Shown: positions 26,561-36,930, numbered from the stretch's first letter. The stretch: DNA of 64,000 nt from Bacteriovorax sp. (GCA_014377485.1 JACMPM010000082.1:18701-82700), one strand, 5' to 3'. Notes: generated from the sequence alone by a model not told the origin. Program-made: numbers and translations.

Positions 26561-27478
26561 CTATTTATTCAAAATAGCAGATCCAAGAATCATATTTTTA
26601 TTAATGTTAATTGAATCTTTTTGATTACCAGTTAAAATCTGAACAAATGACTGCTCACTTGAAATCTTTCTTCCTTTCATTTCAGTGACTCCAACCTGAA
26701 GTTTCATTCGCTTGTCATAAAAATAAACGACAGCACCATTTTAAATTGATCATTTTTTCCATTGTATCGAAAATCAATATGACTATTTCTTTCAATTATT
26801 TTTAAATCAACAACACTAGTTTGAACATGAGGTATAGTTGTTCGATAATGAAGAACAAAGAGATGAATAAATATCAAAACAACAAAAGGTACACTCGAAA
26901 AAGCAAACTGAGTTTTAAAACTTGTAAAAAATAATTTATTAATTCCCTATATTGAAAGTTATCAATATTTTGTTGTAGAAACCTTAATCCTTTGCGATAT
27001 AAATATGATTGGTAAGTCGTGACAAAAACTTGCCTTTTATAAAACCAGATTTTTGTCTCTGTTCTTAGCAAATAATTGCGCAAGCGAAGTTTTGCCATAA
27101 AATAATTGAAACCAGGTCTATCAATTTTATTCGAATTATTTATTTTAAATGCCTCTATCAAGCTGAAAGTATCATATTGGTGAAAAATAGATTTATCTTT
27201 TTTCCATTAACAAACATAATTTTCAAATACTCTCCAAAGATGAATGAAGATTTCACTTCTATCTTTTGAATATATTCAAATTTATATGATCGATATTTTC
27301 TTGTTCTTCCAATCATAAACTTATCGTCATAGATCAATAATGATTCTTGATTTCTATTGTACGATGCAACCATATAGATTGGAGCGCAAAGACTTAGGAG
27401 TATTATAAAAATTGAAGAAGGGTCTCCACTCGAACGGAACTCTTGATAAGCTACAAAACAAATAGCAACCATCAACAT
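26561..27478 (-). pseudogene. multiply frameshifted membrane-protein gene with PH-like domain
   Basis: Joining three minus frames gives one continuous protein. It opens with two hydrophobic helices (AICFVAYQEF, IFIILLSLCAPIYMVA), then a small PH-like beta domain (ESLLIYDDKFMIGRTRK..FEYIQKIEVKSSF..GKKIN). After a frameshift near 27175 comes IFHQYDTFSLIEAFKINN and a basic helix region. After another near 26900 a third membrane segment (VPFVVLIFIHLFVLHY) appears, and after one near 26745 the tail AVVYFYDKRMKLQVGV, stopping at 26561. At least three indels break it. The original function is unknown. Confidence 0.6.
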
Positions 27479-27613
27479 AAACTTCAGTGGCGTAGTTTAA
27501 AATCGTGTACTAAATTTCAAAGGTCGCTTAGCAACTTTTTCTTCCATTGCACGTTATCGGAAATTCATTTCGGAATCTAAAATGAAACGCGGACCCCATT
27601 AGAATATAGCTTT

Positions 27614-27817
27614 ATTCAGCCTCTAGGCACGCCTGAGTGAATTTGAGGGAACGTACACCAAATACGTGACCGAAAATGAATTAGGAAGTAACGACGAGGA
27701 TGTATGAAGATATATTTTCATGGAGGAGACTTAAAAAATGCGACTTGTAACTATACAGTTTTGCGAAGTTATTCATATTAAAGATCACAATATGTGATCT
27801 TTAAATCATTCTTCTTT
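27614..27817 (+). ncRNA. duplicated structured intergenic element, copy 2
   Basis: About 204 nt matching copy 1 at 22911-23127 block by block: ATTCAG and TCTAGGCAC (27614-27630), GGAACG, ACACCA, TACGTGAC (27648-27670), GTAACGACGA, CATGGAGGAGAC (27719-27730), a near-identical 60-nt stretch and the terminal hairpin AAAGATCACA/TGTGATCTTT (27780-27802). Relative to copy 1 the fifth base pair of this stem changes from G-C to A-U on both sides, a compensated change. It is on the plus strand between two pseudogenes, so it is not tied to one downstream gene. Confidence 0.6.
27738..27797 (+). CDS. 19-residue small ORF inside element copy 2
   Basis: ATG at 27738 behind GGAGGAG; it encodes MRLVTIQFCEVIHIKDHNM, differing from copy 1 at residues 9 (C for F), 11 (V for I) and 16 (D for G). 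The stop codon is again within the hairpin. Confidence 0.4.
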   Translation: MRLVTIQFCEVIHIKDHNM

Positions 27818-27961
27818 AATACTCTCCGACCACTATGATCAACTACAAACTTCCAACACGCGCATTTTTTTCTCTTTATAATTTTCATTAAATGAACTAA
27901 CTTTAGCTGGTTTTTTACCAATTATTGATTCAGACCTAATCAACTTCCTGGTGGAGCCTAC

Positions 27962-29025
27962 TTGAAAGCTAATTTAGAAATTAATAATCTCAATGGCACC
28001 AGTTATATTTCTCATGCTGAAGAATACTGGGAGCGATTGTTTCAAGATCTGGTCGAATTTAAAAAGACTCACGGACACTGTTTAGGACCTTTCGATCACA
28101 GAGAAAATATTTTTCTATAGAGTTGGATCGAAGACCAGCGAAAAAACGCTATACACTTCAAGGCGACGCTAAAAAAAGGTTAGATGACATTGGATTTGCA
28201 TGGACGGCCAATGACATCATTTGGGAAAATAATTTTAGACAACTTTTAGAATTTAAAAAAATATACGGTCACTCTAAGATCTCCGATAGCTTTGGATGTC
28301 TCAAATTAAGTAGATGAGTGAATAAACAAAGAAGTAAGAAAAAAATTCTCAGTGCTATTCGAATACAAAAACTCAATGAAATTGGGTTTATTTGGGAGAT
28401 AAATAACTCTCGCTGGAAAAATAACTTTTCAAAACTTAAAGAATTTAAAGAAATTAAAAGACATTGTAATGTTCCTCAAGTGTATAAAGAAGACCATCAA
28501 CTCGGAATTTGGGTTGCAGAACAACGTAATACAATTTATGACGATCGTTTTCTAGAAAGAAGAAAACGCTTAGACGAAATCGGATTTTCGTGGAGTCCCA
28601 TTGACGAAAAATATGAAGAACAATTTAAAAAACTTTTAGAATTTTAAGAAATGTATGGCCATATAAATGTTTTTAAAAATCCTGACTGCGATCCTACATT
28701 AAAAACCTTGTTTAAAGTGCAACGAAGAAAAATAATAACCTCGATTCAAACAAGAGAAAAAGATTAGACGAAATTGGGTTTGAATGGAGTCCTAACTCTA
28801 CTCTCTGGGAAGAAAATTTTAAAAAATTAGTCGAATTTAAACATATTTACTGTCCCAAGAACATTTGTTGCCGATCATTCCTTAGCACTATGGGTGGCCA
28901 GTCAACGAGCGAAAGAAGAAAGTCTTAACAATGAAAGAAAAATAAAACTGAATGAAATTGGGTTTACTTGGTCCGTTCCTAACAAAAAGCTGTTTAGAAA
29001 AGATTCACATCTCAAGCAGACGTAA
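27962..29025 (+). pseudogene. decayed protein of tandem helicase-associated (HA) domains
   Basis: Fragments in different plus frames show at least four copies of a ~65-residue unit of the form W..F..L.EFK...GH...........LG.W...QR........R..RLDEIGF.W, the PF03457 helicase-associated repeat. Clear units are at about 28020-28200, 28210-28400, 28410-28600 and 28605-28800, with a weaker one to 29025. An in-frame TAG at 28118, a stop near 28316, another at 28645 and several frameshifts break it. TTG at 27962 after GGTGGAG is the likely old start. Such repeats usually follow a superfamily-2 helicase; none is present here. Confidence 0.72.
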
Positions 29026-29223
29026 CCTGAAAATGAACATTTCTTCTTTTTTAGAAAAACGCAGAACTCCCAGATAAGTATGCTGGAAATTCTTCAGGTG
29101 ACATTAGTTCCTGACCTATAAAGAGGAATTTTAACGTTATATACTTCATCGATGCCATGCCAACACACTTATTATATCGCAAACTAATCAATGTTGAGCG
29201 ACCGAATAGGTTCTTAAATTTAG

Positions 29224-30711
29224 TTAGAATGGATATACAGGATTTGTATCACCAGCACTACTCCTACCACCTTCTACACATGGGTTGGTTACCGTTTTAT
29301 CGTAAATAACTTTGCCGTATTCATCTTCAAATTTTAAATGAGTACTACCTTCGACTTTAACATCAACAAAATAACTAATAAAATCATCCGAATATACTCC
29401 GCCAGCGTTCTCAGAAGACTCTCCATTAATTTTTTTAATTTCTCCATGTCCTTTAACTTTAACCGTAGCGGAATTAATTGTACCAATGGTATAGTAACCG
29501 TTTGAATCGAATCCATGGTTGCAAGCTATTTCACCTCCTGTCATCACTATTCCACAATTGTCTTTTAGCTTACTTGCAATCTCTCGCATATTGTCTTTAA
29601 AATGCTCAACCAGTGAATTAACTATTCCGGTTGAATCTCTAGTTGCCGTGAATGAGGAACTTAGGTAAATATCATCCATTCCATGATATAAAGCATCTCC
29701 TCCTCGATAGGTAAAATATTCAAAAATTGCCGAGACTTTATCCTTAAATGATAAATTTGATACTGCAGATAATATGAGTAATTGACTAGATGTCATAGAA
29801 GTTGCGCGATAGTTTGCGGGAATTGGACGCACTCCTGTCATCTCTTCGGAAGACCCAATAACCAAATCTTTATTATGTCGAATATATTGTGCATGGTCAG
29901 GATAAAAGTTTGGAATATTATTTGGATCATTTACAATAACATCATCAACGATTGTAGCAGTCTCAACCACTAATCTCGGAGACGGTGGTGCTACTTGCAT
30001 ATAGCCAACAAAGGCATCAAATCTTTTAACCTCTCCAGGAGTTGTGAAATTATTCCTGATACTTTTAATCGCTGAATATAATACCTCGTTGCCTTGAGAG
30101 TGAGAAACTACTATAAGCTTATTCTTACCATTATTATACGCTTCACGGATTTGAATTTTTAACTGCTCTACAACTGCAACATCTGAGGCTGCACTTGCAA
30201 GCATGTCTGCAAAACGAATATTATATATTGCTAGATCTTTGTATAAATCTGATTGAGAATATGCATCTTGATCGCTAATAAATTTTCCATCTTTATCATA
30301 AGAGTTACTCTTTATTATTTGCTTTAGTGCTTCATCGATTTTATCCTTCCAAAGAAAATCCGTACTTAAAATTAGGTTGTTTGAAGCCTGCTTCCTCCAA
30401 TAATCAATTCTTTTCTTGCCTTGGTGATTAGCTGCTAATTGGGCCTTTAGCTCTTCTATGTCATTTATAAGTTGGAGGGATTGGTTATGAACCAAATACA
30501 CAGGATTTAATTTTTTTTTATCCAATTCGCCTTTAATCGGAGTTAGTGCATCTGAAACTTTTTTTGCCGAATCTACTGCTGCTTGTCTAACTGGAACATT
30601 GACTCCGTTGATATATATGATATTTAAACCATTTGCTGAGCAACTAAGATTGTTCGCAAGTGCTGTTGTTGAGACGACGAAATTTAAGAAAATAAGGATT
30701 AATTTTTTCAT
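29224..30711 (-). CDS. secreted lipase-like protein with SHSQG nucleophile motif
   Basis: 495 residues. The start at 30711 overlaps the stop of the upstream lipoprotein gene by 4 bp (ATGA); a start 15 bp earlier is also in frame. A signal peptide ends ALA-NN. The part GLNIIYINGV..VPVRQAAVDSA near the N-terminus and KLIVVSHSQGNEVLYSAIKSI (nucleophile elbow SHSQG, near 205-210) have the alpha/beta-hydrolase pattern. A later beta-rich domain (about 390-480) looks adhesive. It is the last gene of the PKD operon and probably exported; its substrate is unknown. Confidence 0.7.
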   Translation of the reverse strand: MKKLILIFLNFVVSTTALANNLSCSANGLNIIYINGVNVPVRQAAVDSAKKVSDALTPIKGELDKKKLNPVYLVHNQSLQLINDIEELKAQLAANHQGKKRIDYWRKQASNNLILSTDFLWKDKIDEALKQIIKSNSYDKDGKFISDQDAYSQSDLYKDLAIYNIRFADMLASAASDVAVVEQLKIQIREAYNNGKNKLIVVSHSQGNEVLYSAIKSIRNNFTTPGEVKRFDAFVGYMQVAPPSPRLVVETATIVDDVIVNDPNNIPNFYPDHAQYIRHNKDLVIGSSEEMTGVRPIPANYRATSMTSSQLLILSAVSNLSFKDKVSAIFEYFTYRGGDALYHGMDDIYLSSSFTATRDSTGIVNSLVEHFKDNMREIASKLKDNCGIVMTGGEIACNHGFDSNGYYTIGTINSATVKVKGHGEIKKINGESSENAGGVYSDDFISYFVDVKVEGSTHLKFEDEYGKVIYDKTVTNPCVEGGRSSAGDTNPVYPF

Positions 30712-31313
30712 TCTGAGTACTCCCAAAATTTACGATAAGACTTAATAACATTTTCTAGTCCTTGAATCGTAAAATTACAGTTTTCGTGAAATTCGATGGA
30801 TTTAGCATGAGCTATGTATGAAGAATGATCATAAAAACCAAGACAGCTTCGTCTTGCGGTGTTGGAAATTGTTAGCAATCCAATTTTCTTTTCTGCATAA
30901 CCTTTTTTTCGAATTGGGTCACTTAAGGCATTAAGGCATCCATGAGCGCTCATATTGTTAGACACAACTCTTGCTGCTTCATCTTTAAGCTCATTTTTAC
31001 AAACTCTCAATTCATCCTGCTCGGCCCTAGCATACTGTCTCATGGCCATTCGCTCATTATAATCAAACGCTGTTCGATTAATCCAAATATCAACATCATC
31101 GCGAATCCCATTTTCATTAGAATCAATCCCTAAGATCGTTTTATCATTTTCATCACTATTCGGAATCGGTGGCTCTACTTCGCCATCAAAGATATGATTG
31201 TGATTTTGATCTTGTTTTTTTATCTCAAAAACAACCTTAATCGCCTTGTTATATTCTGAAGTGCATCCAGAAACAATTAATAATATGATTGCTAAACTCA
31301 ATGTCTTATTCAC
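30708..31313 (-). CDS. lipoprotein sharing a module with the PKD protein
   Basis: 201 residues from a GTG after GGAGAG. The lipobox is IVSGCT. Residues about 45-80 contain DENDKTILGIDSNENGIRDD followed by VDIWINR, an Asp-rich calcium-loop-like motif also seen at the end of the PKD giant (IAGVDLDDDGIRDDVQRWIN). The remaining helical part carries four cysteines. It is in the middle of the PKD-lipoprotein-hydrolase operon. The shared module suggests the two proteins derive from a common ancestor or bind a common partner. Confidence 0.7.
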   Translation of the reverse strand: MNKTLSLAIILLIVSGCTSEYNKAIKVVFEIKKQDQNHNHIFDGEVEPPIPNSDENDKTILGIDSNENGIRDDVDIWINRTAFDYNERMAMRQYARAEQDELRVCKNELKDEAARVVSNNMSAHGCLNALSDPIRKKGYAEKKIGLLTISNTARRSCLGFYDHSSYIAHAKSIEFHENCNFTIQGLENVIKSYRKFWEYSE

Positions 31314-31415
31314 ACTTCTCTCCGGTTTCTAGAGCATATATAAAAACTAACTTACATTTATCTTTCTAATATTTATTATTTCAAGCTTCTCAATAATTTT
31401 CCATAAACTTTATAC

Positions 31416-34400
31416 TTAGTGATCCTCACAAGATAATAACCTTGTTGCTTCATCGCCTGAAGGCAACATGCTAGAATATCCAACTAAATTACCTTGTACC
31501 ATTGACCAAGATTTGCTTCTAATTTCAGTTGACGTATAAAGATATTGAAACATTCCTTGATAATATTTTACTAATTCATCATTGTTGACTTGACCAAGAA
31601 AGCATGTCGAAACTTTTTCTTTATTAATCTCTAAGTTTCTTACTTGTATTGAGTCACTGCTATTAACAACCTGTAACTGATAAATCTTTGCTAATTGTCG
31701 AAGCAAATTTTTTACAACTAAATTATCCTTAACTTCAAAATTTATCCATCGTTGTACATCATCACGGATACCATCATCATCAAGATCGACTCCTGCAATA
31801 GTGTCCGAATTAGCATCACCAGGATCTGGAACTTCCGGATCATAAACATATATTGATTTCGTTATCGAATCCACATCACCCTGATCATCGCTCACAGTTA
31901 ATACTACATCATAATTTCCAGAAGTTTGAAATGTATGAAACACTTCCCCAATAGCTATATTTTCTTCAGTTCCATCCCCAAAATTCCATTTGAAGTTTAT
32001 TACCTTTCGTCCTTGTTTAAATGAATCCGACGAATCCAGTTTTAGTTTGTATCCAATATCTGCAAAACTCGTAAAACTTGCTTTTGGTGGAAGATGAGCA
32101 CCTTCGACAACGATAATTTTTTCAAGATATGCGCTTGAAAGGTCTGCTGCATAAAGAGTCAAATTAATTTTATGTTCACCAGAGTTCAGAAATACATGTT
32201 CAAAACTCTCGCCTTCATAAACATTTCGATCATCAACATAGTATCTCATAGCCACAATTTCTTTTGTCTCATTATCATTCTTTAAATAATTACAAGAAAT
32301 ATGAAATGGAGATGTTTCCAAGCAAGTGAAACTTACCTCTACTTTATCCACATGAACAAAAGTGTTCGCAACAGTCACATTTCCAAAATTATCCCTCGCT
32401 GAAAATGTAATATTTTTATCCCCGCCTGAAGTAAAATTATAAATTGTATCTTGCCCATTAAAAGTTTTGCCTTCGATAGTCCACTTCGCCTCTATAATTT
32501 GCCCATCAATATCAGTTGCATTAGAGCTACATTGGTAAGTTGAACCATTAGTAATATTGCAAATAATGTTCACACTGGGTGCCATATCTTCTTTTACTGT
32601 AAAAGATAAATCTTTTATAGTCACAAGCCCATAAGCATCAGTTAATTTTTGCGTAATAGTTTTAACACCAGCCACAGAAAAATCTAAGTTAAAAATTAAA
32701 TTATCATTCACAGTTATTGCCTGCCCATCTACAAACCATTCAGTTGCCATCATCATAGACTCAGGATCATACGAAAAGTTCTGACATAATAATTTCAAAG
32801 GACCATTATCAAGACATATGAAATTTGCAACTGGAGCAAGATTCTCAATCGGAGCGATAGCTTGCGAAGCAATACTAGTTGCACCGTAGGAATCCTTAAC
32901 CTGTAAGGTAATATTACGTGAGATTGAATTTATATAAGTATGGTCAATAGATGGGATTAATGTTGTTTCAATTACTCCATCTCCTAAATCCCACTTAAAT
33001 ACAATAATGCTATCATTCAAATCAGTGTCATATGAATTAGAATTACAATGAACAGAATTAACAGCGAAACTGTAACAGTTTATGCTGGCAATAGGTGCAG
33101 AGTTTTCCTTAACATCAAAGTTTTTTGTGATTGAACTCAATCCACCAACATTATCAACTACAGTCAATTTTATAGAATGGCTGCCACCATTTAAAAATAC
33201 ATGCTCAAAAAAGAAATCCTTGTCATAGTTAGCAGTGAAACCATCATCAAATTCATAATGAGCACTCGTAATAAATCCATCGGGGTCATACGATGGCCCT
33301 GCATTACAAGAAATTGTCAGAGGTCTATTCGTAATACAATTCAACTGAGCCACCGGTAAAACATTCTGCGGCACAACCACTTGAACAGAAGTTGTAGCAA
33401 CCGAACTTAATCCCGTATTATCTTTTACAGTAACCGAAACATTATACGTCCCCGCTGCCAGATAAGCATGACTAGAAATCCCAGTCGCATTCGTCTCAGT
33501 AAATCCATCTTGATAATTAAACGTATAAGTTAAAGGCCCACCTTTAGGGTCATAACTCGCCAATGCATTACATCCCGCCAATAAATTATTTGTATAGCAA
33601 AAGATATTTGCAACCGGATTTGGAAGAATAATATTTTTTGTGATCGTTGCAGTCCCCACTTCTCCTCTCGACGTATAAACATAGAGTCCAATTGTCTGAA
33701 CGCCCGAAGTAAAATATTTTTTACTTACTCTATAAAGACCTTGTCCAGGAGTCACTGGATTGGTGAGCGTGCTACTTGTGCCGTCTCCCCAAAGAACTCT
33801 CACCGAAGTAATCTCATTAAATTTATCAAGTGCGGTGATACTGCAATTTTGTGTTTGAGTCGTCGCAGTCCCACAATCAATATTGGCCACGAGATCGCTG
33901 CCGTCTTGATAAATGGTCACGTGTTGAGTTTGGGAATTTCTAAGACCTGCTGAATCGGTCACGGTAAGTGTGACAAGATAATCTCCAGGTTCGTAGAAGT
34001 GAGCTACTTTGTCTCCGGTACCAGTTGAGCCGTCGCCAAAATCCCAGAGGTAAGAAATAATATTTCCATTGGGAGTTCCTGATCTATCGTTGTAGAAACT
34101 TACGTTTCTTGCCCATGAATTGATCTGATAGCCAAAGGCCGCTACGGGATTCAAAATAGGAATGTCTTGATCGCTCACCGTGACTATTTTACTCAGAGAG
34201 CTTACTGTTCCCTGATTTGTGGTCACCGTAAGTGTTGCTGTGTAAGATCCAGCGTTCAGGTAAGTGTGAGTGGCAAAGTTAGTTGCAGTGTTAGCAAATG
34301 TTCCGTCACCGTAATCAATTCGAAAATTTCTTATCCCAAATAGAATGTCGGGATTGAAAGTTCTGTTAAAATTAAATAAAGCTGTTCTCACACTTGATTG

Positions 34401-36590
34401 AGTGACTTTAAAATCGACTACTGCTTTTAGAGTGGCTGGATCTTGAAGTAAGTTAACTTGGTAAGTAGCACTTGCTGATTGCTCCCTTACATCGAACACC
34501 GTAAGAGTGATTGTGTGAATGCCGTAATTTTTTAAATCGACAAGTGTTCTTGTGCCCGGATAAAATTCGGTAATGGGAATTGTTTGACTACCATCGATAG
34601 TATAAAAAGCATGGTCGAGGTCAAATTGTGTTTTAGTGAGATTCGAAATGAGAACAATTTGCGTGCTGCTATCTTCAAAATATTTAAATGAAAGTCCTGG
34701 AGATTCTCGTAGTGGTTCAAGTGATGTGATGCTTGTTGATTTAGTTGTCACTGCACCGAGATTGTCAGTGACTTTTAGAGTGGCACTAAAAGATCCTACG
34801 CTACTAAAAGTGTGCGAGACATTGGCGCCGCTGGCAGTTGTTCCATCTGAAAAAGTCCATTCAATGCTGGCGATACTTCCGTCAACATCAACTGCGCTTC
34901 GAGCTTCGAAATTTATTGCAAGCGGAGCTACTCCAGAAATCGTGCTCGCATACAACTCTGCTTTTGGTGGTTGATTTTTTATCGGCTGCAATGTTGAAGA
35001 AGTGCTCGTGCTCGCTCCTAAATCGTCTGTGACTTGTAAATTTATGACGTGTGCAAGGTCATCTAAGAAGGCGTGCTCGAAACTTACTCCACTAAAACTT
35101 GATCCATCATCGAGAGTCCAAGTCGTGCTTGCAATGACTCCGTCACTGTCAGAGCTCGAGCTCGTGCAACGAATAGTTCGCACAGCTGTGTTGGTACAAG
35201 AAAAATTAGTAATGGGAGTAATGTTTTTTAAAACACTAAATGTATTTGTTAAAGTTGAAACACCGCCATCATTATCAATCACCGTAAGAACTACGGAGTG
35301 ATCTCCACTTTGAGAGAATTGATGAGTAACTGGACTGCCATCGGCTTTGGTATTACTTGCTCCATCATCAAATGAATATTGATAAGAAACGATAGACCCG
35401 TCAGAATCAACAGATCCAAGCCCATTACATTCAAGAGTATTTGGTCTAGAAGAATTGCAATTTAATTTTATAGTGGGAAGCTGATTGGGGGGCTTTACTG
35501 CTTGAACCTGAGTGGTCGCAAATGCTACCGCTCCCAAGCTGTCTGTGACTGTAAGCTTAACTGTATGGAGACCTGCCAATGAATAAGCATGAGTCGAGAG
35601 TCCATTTGTATTTTTTTCAACAAAACCATCACCGTACTCAAACATGAAAGCGATCGCTTGACCTTCGGGATCATAGGAAGACAAAGCATTGCAAGCAGCT
35701 AGCAGGGAGTTTGTCGAACAAGATAAGGAAGCAACTGGTGGAAGGTTATCTTTTACTGCAATCGACTTAGTGACAGTGTTTAATCCACCAAAAGAGTCAG
35801 TAACCGTTAATGAAATATTTTGATTTCCACCTTTGGAATAAATGTGCGTGACTGAAGAAGAACTTGCAAGCGAGCTTTGATCTCCAAAATTCCACGAATA
35901 ACTTTGAATTGAATCGTTCGGTGCATCTGGATCAGTTGAAGTTGACGAGCATGCTACGTTAAACATTGTTGAAGAGGTACAAGTGAAATTAGCAATGGGA
36001 TTTGTATTTTCTTTAACAACAAAGCTCTGAGTTACTTTTGATGATCCGCCACTATTATCAGTTGCGGTCACTGTAACGACGTGGGTGCCTCCAGCAAGGA
36101 ATGCATGAGCGATTAAAGTGTCGTCATTTTTAAAATCACTTTTTCCATCGTCCCAAGCATATTGATAAGAAGTAATAGATCCATCGTAATCTTTTGATCC
36201 CGAGGCATTACATTCAAGAGATCTTGGTTTTGATGAAGAACAATTTAAAACGACCTTCGGCAGTTGATTCAAAACATTAATCGTGACAGAACCTGCATCT
36301 TTGTAATTTGGATTTTTTTCACTTGCATTGACTTGATAGCTAAGTGCCGCCGTGAAAGTGCCGGGAGTTTTATATTGATAAGTCACAGTTGGATTAGTAG
36401 TCGTTAAATTGTTTCCGTCCCCAAATACCCAGATAAATTTTTTTGCGGATTTGATACTGCTAGCATTGAATGTAATTGTGAGAGGAGATATGCCTTCAGT
36501 TTTATCGACAGAAAATTCTCGAGTGCCTGCAAAAGAAGCTTGAGTGAAAGATAAAATGAAGCCCAAAACAATTGCTTGAATCTGAAACAT
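31416..36590 (-). CDS. giant PKD-repeat exported protein (1,724 residues)
   Basis: A surface or secreted adhesion-type protein. A signal peptide (cleavage near SFA-GT) is followed by roughly 18 tandem immunoglobulin-like PKD domains, each marked by an F/Y.W.FGDG-like turn and a HxF/Y...G.....LTV.D..G strand. At least 12 carry a paired cysteine, C-x8/9-C, near the domain start (for example LNCSSSKPRSLEC), which would lock two strands by a disulfide. The C-terminal ~130 residues form a different module with GVDLDDDGIRDDVQRWIN, shared with the next gene. There is no autotransporter or type I secretion motif that I recognise. The first gene of its operon; SD AAGGG. Confidence 0.88.
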   Translation of the reverse strand: MFQIQAIVLGFILSFTQASFAGTREFSVDKTEGISPLTITFNASSIKSAKKFIWVFGDGNNLTTTNPTVTYQYKTPGTFTAALSYQVNASEKNPNYKDAGSVTINVLNQLPKVVLNCSSSKPRSLECNASGSKDYDGSITSYQYAWDDGKSDFKNDDTLIAHAFLAGGTHVVTVTATDNSGGSSKVTQSFVVKENTNPIANFTCTSSTMFNVACSSTSTDPDAPNDSIQSYSWNFGDQSSLASSSSVTHIYSKGGNQNISLTVTDSFGGLNTVTKSIAVKDNLPPVASLSCSTNSLLAACNALSSYDPEGQAIAFMFEYGDGFVEKNTNGLSTHAYSLAGLHTVKLTVTDSLGAVAFATTQVQAVKPPNQLPTIKLNCNSSRPNTLECNGLGSVDSDGSIVSYQYSFDDGASNTKADGSPVTHQFSQSGDHSVVLTVIDNDGGVSTLTNTFSVLKNITPITNFSCTNTAVRTIRCTSSSSDSDGVIASTTWTLDDGSSFSGVSFEHAFLDDLAHVINLQVTDDLGASTSTSSTLQPIKNQPPKAELYASTISGVAPLAINFEARSAVDVDGSIASIEWTFSDGTTASGANVSHTFSSVGSFSATLKVTDNLGAVTTKSTSITSLEPLRESPGLSFKYFEDSSTQIVLISNLTKTQFDLDHAFYTIDGSQTIPITEFYPGTRTLVDLKNYGIHTITLTVFDVREQSASATYQVNLLQDPATLKAVVDFKVTQSSVRTALFNFNRTFNPDILFGIRNFRIDYGDGTFANTATNFATHTYLNAGSYTATLTVTTNQGTVSSLSKIVTVSDQDIPILNPVAAFGYQINSWARNVSFYNDRSGTPNGNIISYLWDFGDGSTGTGDKVAHFYEPGDYLVTLTVTDSAGLRNSQTQHVTIYQDGSDLVANIDCGTATTQTQNCSITALDKFNEITSVRVLWGDGTSSTLTNPVTPGQGLYRVSKKYFTSGVQTIGLYVYTSRGEVGTATITKNIILPNPVANIFCYTNNLLAGCNALASYDPKGGPLTYTFNYQDGFTETNATGISSHAYLAAGTYNVSVTVKDNTGLSSVATTSVQVVVPQNVLPVAQLNCITNRPLTISCNAGPSYDPDGFITSAHYEFDDGFTANYDKDFFFEHVFLNGGSHSIKLTVVDNVGGLSSITKNFDVKENSAPIASINCYSFAVNSVHCNSNSYDTDLNDSIIVFKWDLGDGVIETTLIPSIDHTYINSISRNITLQVKDSYGATSIASQAIAPIENLAPVANFICLDNGPLKLLCQNFSYDPESMMMATEWFVDGQAITVNDNLIFNLDFSVAGVKTITQKLTDAYGLVTIKDLSFTVKEDMAPSVNIICNITNGSTYQCSSNATDIDGQIIEAKWTIEGKTFNGQDTIYNFTSGGDKNITFSARDNFGNVTVANTFVHVDKVEVSFTCLETSPFHISCNYLKNDNETKEIVAMRYYVDDRNVYEGESFEHVFLNSGEHKINLTLYAADLSSAYLEKIIVVEGAHLPPKASFTSFADIGYKLKLDSSDSFKQGRKVINFKWNFGDGTEENIAIGEVFHTFQTSGNYDVVLTVSDDQGDVDSITKSIYVYDPEVPDPGDANSDTIAGVDLDDDGIRDDVQRWINFEVKDNLVVKNLLRQLAKIYQLQVVNSSDSIQVRNLEINKEKVSTCFLGQVNNDELVKYYQGMFQYLYTSTEIRSKSWSMVQGNLVGYSSMLPSGDEATRLLSCEDH

Positions 36591-36930
36591 TCTTTAACCC
36601 TTGATTGCAAAAATCCATTAAATTAGTATTATTTGCATTCTTCGGTCATTTTATCTAAATGCATGACGGAATAATAAAGTAAAAATTTTTAACCATCTAA
36701 GTCCCTGAAACTTTTGGCTAAAATATCTAGACTGATAAAGTAATCGAAAAATTATTAAGCATGAAATATTGGAAGTTAAACATGTAGTGATACTTATTAA
36801 AGTAGCTCAATCGCAAATTTTAATCATAAGGATCATTTAAATTGAGAAAATAATTTCTGATTTTTTAATAATAAATACAGTTTGATTTAAATGAGATTTA
36901 ACAAAAAGAAGTTGTTAAATTATTTCGAGT
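36591..36930. other. 340-bp intergenic region upstream of the PKD gene
   Basis: Very AT-rich. The only structure noted is an ATTTAACAA/TTGTTAAAT hairpin at 36896-36920, just past the stop of the minus gene at 36931, which may be a weak terminator. The rest should contain the PKD operon promoter; no gene was seen. Confidence 0.4.

Noticed and set aside
27158..27478. Independent small membrane protein gene
   Set aside because: Its end joins, after a one-base shift, with the next frame; it is best read as part of the frameshifted gene at 26561-27478.
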